From NCBI GenBank assembly GCA_019009955.1, contig CM032230.1, forward strand, positions 1,750,001 through 1,814,000: DNA of 64,000 nucleotides, written 5' to 3'. Shown here piece by piece: positions 10,534-22,500 of this stretch. The translations under genes and the position numbers were made by a program. Within the stretch, counting starts at the first letter, position 1. Each line of letters begins with the position of its first letter. A model generated the notes under the pieces. That model had not been told where the DNA came from. It was given only the letters and a program-made list of their open reading frames with translations, and did not search any database. The stretch is from Riptortus pedestris. Its lineage: Eukaryota > Arthropoda > Insecta > Hemiptera > Alydidae.

Positions 10534-13488
10534 TCAATGTAGAGATGGATATGATAGATTCAAATATATTATAAGTGTTACAAGAGCTGCATAAAGAACG
10601 ATGGAAGGAAGTAGGCTCTTCAAAGCACCTGACAATCTGAAACAAACACAATTAGTATGGATGAAATCTCATTAAAACACAGTAAAGATGGGCAAAAAGA
10701 ATTGCTCAAAACTGCAGAGTAGTTTAAACAAGGTCTGTTAGTGTAGTTTACAGTCTGAGTAATCTTAAAGAATTTCCTTGGATTCTTATATGGCGCAGAG
10801 ATAATGTTATCTCATATTTTATTTTTTATCACACCCTTAATAAGAAAGCTACAAAAACAAACAAGAAATTTAATCTGGAAATGAGATGTATAATAGAAAA
10901 GAGCATATGCTAAAATCAGAAATAGTAATTTAAAACAAAAAGTCCAAAAATCTTTAATTTCATTTTATTACATATAATATAATTATAAAACACTAGAAAA
11001 GTTAAAATTATAAAGGTTCAAATTATTTTTAAATGGATTGATTTGGCAGAGAATGGCCTAAATGTGATTTCTTCCTTTAAATTATTAGCAGATTTCCCTT
11101 TAGCAGTTTACTCCCCCTGTATGGAAATTCGAGTGATATCATAATAATTTGAATATTAAGTATATGAAGTAAGCTTTATATTTGAAAAAAAAAAACATTT
11201 TGGCTTCAGCTTAAACTTGTATTGTTTTAAAAATCCGGTCCTGTTTAAACATTTTCTTAGCAAAATCTCCTAAATTATCATGTGAAAGGCTAGGAATCTT
11301 TGGGGCAACATATATAAGTATAGGTATAAGATGAAATCATATATCAGTATTGGAATGCGGCCTATGGTAGAACAGGTACTTAATAGGCAATGTATATTAG
11401 AATGTGGCCTATGGTAGAACAGGAAACGTAGAGGCAATGTTTATTGGTATGTGGCCTATGGTAGAACAGGTACTTAATAGGCAATGTATATTGGTATGTG
11501 GCCTATGGTAGAACAGGTACTTAATAGGCAATGTATATTGGTATGTGGCCTATGGTAGAACAGGTACTTAATAGGCAATGTATATTGGTATACGGCCTAT
11601 GGTAGAACAGGTACTTTATAGGCAATGTTTATTGGTATGCGGGCTATGGTAGAACAGGTACTTTATAGGCAATGTATATTGGTATGCGAGCTATGGTAGA
11701 ACAGGAAACGTAGAGGCAATGTATATTGGTATGCGAGTTAAGGTAGATCAGGTACTTAATAGGCAATGTATATTGGTATGCGGGCTATGGTAGAACAGGA
11801 AACGTAGAGGCAATGTTTATTGGTATGCGGGCTATGGTAGAACAGGAAACGTAGAGGCAATGTTTATTGGTATGCGGGCTATGGTAGAACAGGAAACGTA
11901 GAGGCAATGTTTATTGGTATGCGGGCTATGGTAGAACAGGAAACGTAGAGGCAATGTTTATTGGTATGCGGGCTATGGTAGAACAGGAAACGTAGAGGCA
12001 ATGTTTATTGGTATGCGGGCTATGGTAGAACAGGAAACTTAGAGGCATTGTATATTGGTATGCAGCCTATGGTAGAACAGGAACGTAGAGGCAATGTTTA
12101 TTGGTATGCGGGCTATGGTAGAACAGGAAACGTAGAGGCAATGTTTATTGGTATGCGGGCTATGGTAGAACAGGAAACGTAGAGGCAATGTTTATTGGTA
12201 TGCAGGCTATGGTAGAACAGGAAACGTAGAGGCAATGTATATTGGTATGCAGGCTATGGTAGAACAGGAAACGTAGAGGCAATGTATATTGGTATGCGGG
12301 CTATCGTAGAACAGGAAACGTAGAGTCAATGTATATTGGTATGCGGGCTATGGTAGAACAGGAAACGTAGATGCAATGTTTTGGCACTTTTTGACGAGAC
12401 AAGGAACTGTTTTCTAAATTCACTAAGCACTAGGCATACTGCTATAAAATGATATGTATTTTCTAATTCATTCATATTGCATAAGGAGCATATCCATTGG
12501 CCTTCAGTTGTACATACTGAATAATTCAGATTTAACATCCCCCCCCCCCCTTGCTTTCATTATAAGGTTTGTGAAATGTAAACTATTATTGCTATTCAAA
12601 TAACTATTACTACCTAAAATTACATCAAGATTCTTGTAATTAGAGTGAGACCTAGAATGATTTGCCTTTCCCAACATTTCTTCAATAAATTGCAACCTTA
12701 ATTTTTCCAATATTATTTCTATTTTCTTATTCATAGTTCCTTGCTCTTTAATCCAGCTACAATTTACACCCAGATACTCCTGGCTGATATTTTCAATACT
12801 TCTAAACTAATTAGCCTGTTTTTCAATTATATGCTCAGCAATTATTCTGGGCCAACGATGACTTGGGAGGTTTAATGATCTAATTAAATAATTTAAGGGT
12901 GAAAAAGTAAAGATGGTAACGCTTAGTTACCAAAAACAATATATAATCTGGACAGTTTTTTGGAAGTGCAAAAAATCTTTTTAATGAAGTATTTTTGAAA
13001 CAATTCAACCTCAATATATTTTTATAGGCCCAGAATTGTGCACCATAGCACATAACTGCTCTTGAAGCAGATTCAAATACACTATACTTGGACTCGAGTG
13101 GTATATTTTTATTAGTGATAAATGTGTGCCATGTTGAATTAATTCCAAATTTGGCTGCAGTGATCTTTTCTCTGAAATGATGTTTCATTACCAGTCAGCA
13201 GGGGTGAGTAGTATACCTAAATATTTATATTTATTTACTACCTCTATTTCTGAGCCCCTAAAATACCATTTTTCTTTTTTTTTACAGCTTTTCTGAATAT
13301 CATAATATTTGCAAATTTATTGTCAAATTCCATAGGGCACAATATTCACTGATTTTGTTTATCATATATTGCAGAACTTCAGGTTCCTCAGCCAAAAATA
13401 TGATATGATCGGCATACATTAAACAATTAATTTTAACTCCGGCAATAAATATACCACCACCTACAAAATCTGGAATATCATTAATATA

Positions 13489-13559
<71 letters not shown>

Positions 13560-16500
13560 TGAGGTGACATTAAACATCCCTGCAATAAACCACAGATTGT
13601 TTCAAAGTCTTGAGTAACTCCTTTGTCTGTCCACACTGCAGATTTAGTGTTTTTATATAAAGCTTGTAAAATGTTTATAAATTTTGATGAGAGTCCTATA
13701 GTTAACAGCTTATAAACCAATGCTCTTCTGTCAGGTGAGTCCAATGCAGACTTGAAGTTGACAAAAAAGCAGTATAGTTTTTTCCTTTTGGGGGCAGTTT
13801 TTATTTTAATTATGTTAAATAATGTAAATAGATTAGCGACTGTCGAATATGATTTTCTGAAACCAGCCTGGTTTTCCTTCAATATTTTGTTATAGTCTTC
13901 CCATTGTTTTAGTCTTTGCTCCAGCAGTCCAGTGAATAATTTGGTAATACTGTCCATGAAACTTATACCTCGATAGCTGCTTGTATCATTTTTATTTCCT
14001 TTTTTAAACAAAGGGAATATTATGGATTTTTTAAGAGAATCTGGAATGTCTCCTGTGTCATAGATGTAATTAAAAGTTTCAAGAATTTTTTCTAAGAACA
14101 TTTTATAAAATTCAACAGGGATTCTGTCAAAGCCAGGTGCCTTCCCACTTTTAGCTCTACATAATACTGACCACAACAGTTCACTGAGCTCAAAGGGAGC
14201 ATCCAGAATATCATTATGAATCAGGGGTGGTGCATACATAAAAGGGCTAAATTTTATTTCTGGATTTAATAACTTACTAAAGTAAGTACTATTTTTTCTT
14301 TTGTGAGCACACCTTTTTATATTTGTAATTAGCTTGTATGTATAAAAATCGTAACCATTCCAAATTACTTTTTCTAAATAATTTTAAAGATTAAAGGACT
14401 TTGTCCTCAAAAGTTGGCACTCTTTATCATACCAAGGACTTTTATAGCACAGTCTATTGTTACTAACAATTGTCCTATTTCCCATCAAAGAAGTATTTTT
14501 AATTAAATTTGTAATTTTAATTATATTTTCCTCTGCATTTCTAATTTTAAAATTATAATGCTCCATCCTTATTTTCCAAATTAATCTTAAAATATTTATT
14601 ATCTATCTTTGTCCAGCTCAACTTTGGAAGTAGAGGGATAATGACATCATTTTTATTCATTTGTAGCTTTAGTGACACAGTTATGGGCATATGATCAGAA
14701 TAAAAGTGACATTTATAATTTAAAAAAAAAAAATGCTATACCCCATAAATACCACAAAACAGCCAATATCCCTATTCACTTTTGAGCAGTATAGTTGAAG
14801 AGATACCCAAGAGATGTCGTTGACAGAGCTATCATTTTCCTTAATTCAAGTAAACTCTCCATTCATATCTCCCAGTGTTCTTTCATTCAATATAACTAGA
14901 TTGTTGTCATGACACAGATTTAAAAACGTTTCGCCTTTTTAATTTAAAATCAGATCTTTTGATTCCCTAAAATGTCTTATCTGATAATCTGGGTTTAATA
15001 ATTCTTCTGGAATTGTCTGCTTATTAGCCACCCTTATATTCATATCACCAATTAACAAATATTTTGAATAAGGATTTATTGAATGTTCTACCTCATTGAA
15101 ATCCTCATCCCACCTCAAACTATTTATATACATAGGCAATATATAAAAATCCAATCCCTCACTGACTTTACAATATAATAAAACTTTATTATTTATTTCA
15201 ATTATTCTAAAAATACTTAGCAAATCCCTGTCCTGTTTTATGCCAATCAAATAACCCCCCTTAGCTCTTCCAAAATCACTTTCTCTATTAGCTTTAACCC
15301 AGTGCAGAACAAAACCAGTAAAGTACTTTTCCTCCCATTCAAAATCTTTACTCTTCACATGGGTTTCTATTAAGCAGAAAATGTCAAAACTTTTAACAAA
15401 CTTAAAAAAATCTAAATCATTAATTTTATTTTTTATACCAGTTACATTATAAGATAGTATTTTAACTTGATTTAAAATTACACTCACTTCCACAGATGTC
15501 GTTGACCTTACTAGTTTTTTGAAATTGTAGACTCGATGCTGTCAACCTCATCCCTGATATAAGTTTAATATCATCCAAGTTATCTGCAGTGTATCCTCTT
15601 CCTCTGGAGAACCTCTTGTTCTGGAAAAACAATGAACCACCTTTCACAAAAACCTTTTCATCTTTGTTGTTAGTGAGAATCTTCCTCCTGAGTAGCAGTA
15701 GTTTATTTCTTATTAGTCTCTGCTTATTTGTTGAATTTCTGTCTACCCATATTCCTTTACCTTTCAAATTTTTTACTTTACTCAAAATAGTTTGGGTATA
15801 ATTTTTATTTTCAAATTCGACTAACGTCTGTTTTTCGTTAATGTTGAATGTTCTTTCAATGATAATAGTCTGGTTTATTCCAAATACATTTATACACAAT
15901 TCTCTTATCTTATTTATCCTATCAACTTTATTAATTGCATTTACACCTGTAAATATTAAAATTTTTTCTTTTGATTTTCTTAATAAAAATTCGACGTCAT
16001 TTTCTAATGAATTGCACCTCTTTTCCAGGGAATTGATTCGGCTTTTTAGTGCTTCATTCTCCTGTATCACAAGCAATAGTTTATCGGAGATTTCTTTAGC
16101 GTCTTCTTTCTTCACCACGTCCTTTAATTTTTCATCTAGCATTTTGCTGATTTTTTGAAGAAGGCTATCATCATTGTGATTAGTTTCGGGCTTTCCCATC
16201 CTGACTTGACGCTTGCTTTCTTGTAATTCTGGTGACGTATTACTTCTTCTTCTTTTGACAGGTGTGAAGTAGTTGTCAATAATGTTTATGTTTTCAGTAG
16301 ACATCGACAGCTGTCAAACAACAGATGATCCACTGCGCCGGGGACTACGCACTCCTTCCCCACTCTTTCAGCTGAGTCCTCTGATCTGAACTGCGATAAG
16401 GCCTCGTGTCCAGTCTCAAATGCTTTACTTTTATTAAGGAATTACACACACTATTGTTCACTTCTACAAACCAAAATCTAGCAACTGACACTATCTAATA

Positions 16501-19500
16501 AACACAATAACTGTACAATTTTTCTTTAATGACAGTGCTATACTACCCACTAAAAAAAGTGATATGTTACAGAGACGATGTGTACACTATGACCACTAGG
16601 TGCAAACTTCCCGTATAGTTTTTATATGAGTATACTCTCATAAAAATAAGAGAAATCTTTCTCCAACACATTTATCTGTCACAGCTTGCACATTGAGTGG
16701 CCTCCCAGGTCACCCGATCTGACTGAAATGGATCATTTTCTATGGGGAGGGGGAACCCTCAAAGGCATCTCCACCAAAACAGGTCTAATATTGAAGAAAT
16801 AAAAAATAAAATCAGATTGGCGATAAATTCTATTTCAGTAGCAGATGTACACAGAGCCAAAAGGGGTTTCAAACCATCTTTTGAAGTGCACAAATGAGGA
16901 AGGATGCTGAAATAAAAGGCTTTGTTAAACCTGAAGCTAGGCTTTAATTAACCAATAGAACATTGTAAACAAAGATCAGATGTTAGTGAACATATGATTT
17001 AGTAATAACAAATCTAACAATACTATTTTTTGAGAATAATTTATATCATTCATCCCCTCCTAGGTAGTGTAATCTTGTAGGTAGGCAGGTCGTTGTCGGA
17101 CCCGAGAGCTTCTGCGTAGTTCACCAGATGATGTAGGGGTTGGGCTCGGAGAAACTGCAGGCGAGGGTGTCTCAGGAGAAGATGGATCAGCTGATGTTTT
17201 GCCATTACCTTCTACTTGAATTTGACGATATTCTACCGGATAATCAGACTGTGTGGTTTCCTGTTTTGAACCTCCCTACAATGAAAGTCCTCTCCAGTTG
17301 GCGCTAAGTTTCTCGTGGATACCGTAGTCTCCCGGCCGTCAGGCAGCCTTATGTGAGCATACTCCGGGTTTGCTTCCAGTAAGGTGACTTCATCGACATA
17401 TGGTTCATATTTGGAATGTCTTACCGGTCTTCTCATCAACACCTGTCCTGGAGTAGTTAACCACGAGGGTGTTGAGGGACCGCAACTAGATTTTCGCTGA
17501 TGTTTAAATAATCGTTCATGAGGCGTTTCATTTGTTGTTGTACACAGTAATGAATGAATGGCATGGAGGGCTTCATCGACAACCTCTTCCCAGTGCCGGT
17601 TGTCTAAACCTCATGTTCTTAGGGCTAATTCTATAGTCTTCCAAACAATACCAACATACTTTTCTGCCTGGCCATTCCCTTGAGGATTATACGGAGTTGT
17701 TCTGCTTGTTGCTACCCCGGCTGATGTTAAATAGTTTTTAAGTTCCTGAGACATGAAAGAGGCACCTCTATCCGAATGTATATAAGATGGCACTCCAAAT
17801 ATAGAAAACAATTTCTTAAATTTCGCAATGACAGTTGAAGAAGTCATATCTGACGTAGGGATAGCAAATGGGAAACGTGAATACTCGTCGACAAGAATAA
17901 GTAAGTAGCGATTCCGTGTGTTCGTAGGCAGCGGACCTTTGAAATCGATATTCAGACGCTCGAACGGGTGTGTTGCTTTAATAAGAGCTCCTTCTCGTTT
18001 CATGAATTTTGGTTTTAGCTCTGCACATATTTTACAAGTAGAGGTCATTTTTTTTATTTCCTCCAAGGAATAGGGCAAATTTTTGGATTTCACCCAGTGA
18101 TACATTCGGGTTACCCCAGGATGGCAGAGAGCATCATGGAGAGCCTTCAGTTTTGTTGTGGCGCAGTCAATCGCTGAACATATGCGTGATAATGCATCAG
18201 CTCCATTTTGTTTCCCCAGTCTATAAATAATTTCGTAATCATAACATGATAATTCTAGTCTCCAGCGCATTATTTTCTCATTTTTTATTTTACCTTGTTG
18301 TTTGTTGTCAAACATAAAGGAAACTGACCTTTGGTCTGTAACTAGGCGGAAGTGTCTTCCTATCAAATAGTGCCTCCACTTTTTTACTGCCTCAATGATT
18401 GCATATGCTTCCTTCTCCACTGAATGATGTCGTTGTTCAGAATGAGTAAGTGTTCTTGAAAAGAATGCCACTGGTCGTCCATGCTGGGATAAGGTTGCTC
18501 CTATTGCTTGATCAGAGGCATCAGTCTCGACAGTAAATACCGCTTCCTCATCTACAGCAGAAACAAGTGCCTTTTCTATATCATTTTTGAGTTGTTCAAA
18601 AGTTTCTTTCGCCATGTCCTGTAAAGGAAACCTTTTACTCGTAAGGTCATTAATTTTCTGTGAAAATTTAGGTATGAAATTTGAAAAATGTGAAAACATA
18701 CCTATTGCCCTTCGAAGTGAATGAGCATCTGTTGGGAGAGGGAGCTCCCGTAGTGCTTTTAATCGTTCCGGATCCGGGCGTATCGTCCTATCGCTTATGA
18801 TGTAGCCTAACAACTTAATCGACCTCAATGAAAAAACACTCTTACCTTCATTAATTGTCAGTCCATACTTATCTACTGCTGCCATGAATTTCCGAAGGTT
18901 TTTGTCATGTTCTTATTGATTCCGTCCACAGACAGTAATATCGTCTAAGTAAGCATATACACCTGTAAACGTCTCAGTGGCAATAATGTAGTCGATCGTT
19001 CTCTGAAAGCAAGCAACTCCATTGCGAACACCAAATGGTATGCGTTTGAATTGCCATAACTTACCACACGCTTCAAAAGCTGTGCACTGCTTATCCTCTT
19101 CGCTGATAGGCACTTGGTGGTAGGCACTTCGCAAATCTATGGAGCTAAAAACTTCATAATTTGCCACTTTATTGACAATATCCTGTATCCGTGGTAGGGG
19201 ATAAGCATCAAGTTTTGTATAACGATTTATCGTTTGTGAGTAGTCTATCACCATTCGGCGTTTGTGATTTTCCGTTTGGGTAACTAATACTTGGGCTCGC
19301 CACGGAGAAAAACTTTCTTCGATAATGTCATCTTTTAGTAATTTCTCAATTTCATGTTCAATGAATTTAGCATCTGACGCTGAATCTCGTCGAGACTTTG
19401 TGGCTATAGGCGTATGGTTGGGAGATAAGTTTCGAAATTGCCTGACAGGTGGTACCTTAGCTAACGATAAACTGCAAATGGTTAGAGGTTCTTTTGAGCC

Positions 19501-22500
19501 ACCGAATTGTATTTCTATTGACGAATGCCGTCCTAGAATGTCATGGCCCAGTATGACATCTGAACATAGGTCTGGAAGGACGTTGAGTGCAACGTCGCAA
19601 TATTCGTGTTCATTCAATTTCAAGTCTACCTTAACAATTCCTTTTATCGCAGAACTAAATGATGTTGACGCCATAGTGACAGTCATCCCTTGACCTGTCT
19701 TTATTGGTACCTTAAGTTTCCTTGCCACCCTTTCTGATATAAAACTTGCTGAACTGCCGGTGTCAACCAGTGCATGTACCTTAGAATCATTAAGAAGAAC
19801 GGCAGTTGTGGCCTTGGATAAGCCAGACGGTACAGCAATGTTAGCAGAGACAATAGTATTGCATGTACATGGCTTAGTAACTTTAGCTCGCCCAGAGCTC
19901 TTGCATACCTTAGAATAATGTCCAACCTTGGAACAGGCTCTGAAAGTAGCTTCTTTCGCTGGACAATTACTTCTTTTGTGATAACTAAGTCCACAGAAGT
20001 AGCATTTCCGTTGTGCAGCTGCGACTATCTCCCCTGATGAGTCAGTGTCCTCATCAACTTCTTTACTATTATGTGAACAGGGAGCTGAAGACTTACACTT
20101 GTTAGGTCGATTGCAGCTTAAAGCATTGACAGCAGCAGAACCACGGTAATGCTGGGATTGCTCTAGTGCAGATTCCATAGACCGTGCCTGGCTGAATGCA
20201 TCATTTAAAGTGAGGTTATAACTTTCAAGGAGTCTTTGCCGGATAGTAGACTCAAACAATCCAGCTATGAAAGCACCCCTTATATATTCGTCACGATTTA
20301 GTTCAGCTGTGACAGCTTTGAAACCACACTCCTTGCTTAAAAGCTTAAGAGATTCTAGGTATCTGGTAATGGTCTCCCCTGCTTGCTGTTTTCTGTTTGC
20401 AAGCTTGTATCTGGAGAATACTTCAGTAACAGGTTTTAGAAAAATGCTCTTTAAAACACTTATTGCATCATTAAAGGTTTTACATTCAATTATGTACTCA
20501 TAAATCGCTGGGGATTCATGATTAATTAGTATACATAACCTGTCAGCATCACTTACTTCGTACGTTAGTATGAAGTTCTGAAAAGTTCGATACCAATGAT
20601 TCCACTCGATTGTAGCTGTTTGAGATTCAGGATCTATAGCTAATCTTTCTGGACGTAGTAATTTATCCATTATGTAATTGTGTTAATTAAATTGAAATAA
20701 AAAGCATTGTTATACCTGAAGCTAGGCTTTAATTAACACAATAGAACATTGTAAACAAAGATCAGATGTTAGTGAACATATGATTTAGTAATAACAAATC
20801 TAACCATACTATTTTTTGAGAATAATTTATATCAGATGCATTTTTGAACATTTGTAAATACTAGCTGTAAGCAACTTGGTTTCTGTTTTTTTTTACATGG
20901 AGCAAAAATGTATTCTCTATAAAAAAAAATTACTATGTAATTAGTTCAAAATAAATTTACACTAAGAATGTTTTTTGTTATGTTGATGCTCTTTGAAATA
21001 TACATTTTTTGGATTCATTCAAGATTACTTTCGAGTTATTTTTTTAATTTCAGAATCCATTCTTTTACCTGTAGACTAGTTTCAAAGATAATTTTGTTGG
21101 ATACAACTTTTTTGTCGCAGAAATTTTCAAAAAATAAGCTGCTTCTAAAATAATGATTTGTGCATTTTACAGCTAAAGGATGCTACAAATAAAAAAATTC
21201 ACCAATATAAACTCGATTTAGAATTTGAATTTCTACAATAATTCATCATAAAAAGTATGGCATTCCATTGGAAATTCCAAAGTTATGGTCGCTGGATAAG
21301 TACTGGAAAAGGTTACGAGGTTGAACATGGACTGAAAACATTCTTCAGGGCTCACAATTCTTGCACACCAAGTCTCAGCCTTTTATTAATACAATTGGCG
21401 ATTAAAGGGGAATGGCACGGGAACTTGGGACACCCTGTATATATATATATATTTTGAAGGGATCTCATGTTTATTATCCCCTGGGTAGGATTCATAGATA
21501 TTTAGAGAAATTTTTCGAAATTCGTGTCATGAGTACAACCTCAAAATCTGATATCCTTCAAGGGAAATCTGCTAAAAAGGCTATGGACGATAGGCAATTT
21601 GGTAGCAATGTACATTGATACGGGTAAGAAGATATGATAGAACAGGTAATTTAGAGACAATGTACATTGGTAATGTCAAAAGGTTATAGATGACTAGAAA
21701 ACTCGGCGAACTCCGTTTCGCCACCAGATGGCTTTGGATGTTTGGTGATTAAAAGATTAAGACAATTTTTTTTTTGTTTTATATTTGAAAAGGAAAAATT
21801 TTATTTCATTTCACAACAGTAATGAATTCATTTCGATTACAAAAATGAAGTGTTATTTAGTTGAACTTCTCTAAGTAAATGAAAGTGAATCCAAAGTAAA
21901 TACTGAATCGAAGCGTTATACGTGTCCGCAAATTATCCGTTTCATTGAAGTGCTCTTTGGTAAACCACATTTTTTGTTTTTTGGTCTGACGTGACCAAAC
22001 AAAGCGGATGGTTTCCCAACTCGTGAACACGCAACGTATAACTGCCCATGTGAAAAACAATGATTTTCTAAATTTATCCCGCAAACACTAAGCGATTGGC
22101 CTTGCGACTTGTTAATTGTCATTGCGAACGCAAGGCGAACTGGAAATTGCAATCGTTTGAAGTCAAACGGAAGATCAGTCGGAATCATTGGTATTCGAGG
22201 AATACATACATTTTCACCTGCGTACTTTCCGTTAATAATGGTTGCCTCAATCAAATTCGGCATAAGTCTTTTTACCGAAAGTCGAGTACCGTTGCAAAGT
22301 CGCGGTGGATTCAAATTACGCAATATCATAATAACTGTACCAACTTTGAGTTGCAAGTTATGTGGTGGAAATCCTGGTAACTCCAGAGAGTTCAAAAACT
22401 CCGTTGGATAATTTACTACATCATCGGGATTTGTTATGGAATCAACGGATTTGTATGTCACCAAATCGCCAGCAATTTTTGATTGAATGGTGAAATTCTT

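Larger units (their letters stand above)
12381..16600 (-). mobile_element. Non-LTR (LINE) retrotransposon with two ORFs, 3' end missing
   Basis: On the minus strand the order is 5' UTR (about 16600-16305), ORF1, and ORF2 with endonuclease and reverse transcriptase, then a C-terminal Cys/His motif. The sequence stops at 12380, inside ORF2's C-terminus, where the 47-bp array begins, so the 3' UTR and tail are absent. That is the reverse of the usual 5' truncation. The 5' end is not defined by a target duplication and could be anywhere in about 16320-16640. Confidence 0.85.
16908..20834 (-). mobile_element. Ty3/gypsy retrotransposon 'gypsy-1', complete with LTRs
   Basis: LTRs at 16908-17048 (141 bp) and 20693-20834 (142 bp) are nearly identical. 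On the minus strand they start TGATATAA and end TTTTATTTCA. A perfect 5-bp target duplication GATGC flanks the element at 16903-16907 and 20835-20839. A purine tract (aggaggggatgaa) lies beside the 3' LTR. The high LTR similarity suggests a fairly recent insertion. No obvious tRNA primer site with TGG was found next to the 5' LTR. No env gene is seen. Confidence 0.95.
16640..21437 (+). mobile_element. Second mariner-like relic, split by gypsy-1
   Basis: The right terminus reads cttgggacaccctg at about 21424-21437 followed by TA, a typical mariner end. The coding relic before the gypsy insertion continues just after it. The left end and most of the transposase are missing. The right end lies in the TA tract of a family R fragment. 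Confidence 0.75.

Noticed and set aside
11340..12380. CRISPR-like direct repeats
   Set aside because: Units are head-to-tail with no unique spacers, in a eukaryotic intron; an ordinary minisatellite.
19325..19693. Open frame on the plus strand opposite gypsy-1 pol
   Set aside because: Shadow of the minus-strand polyprotein; no independent motif.
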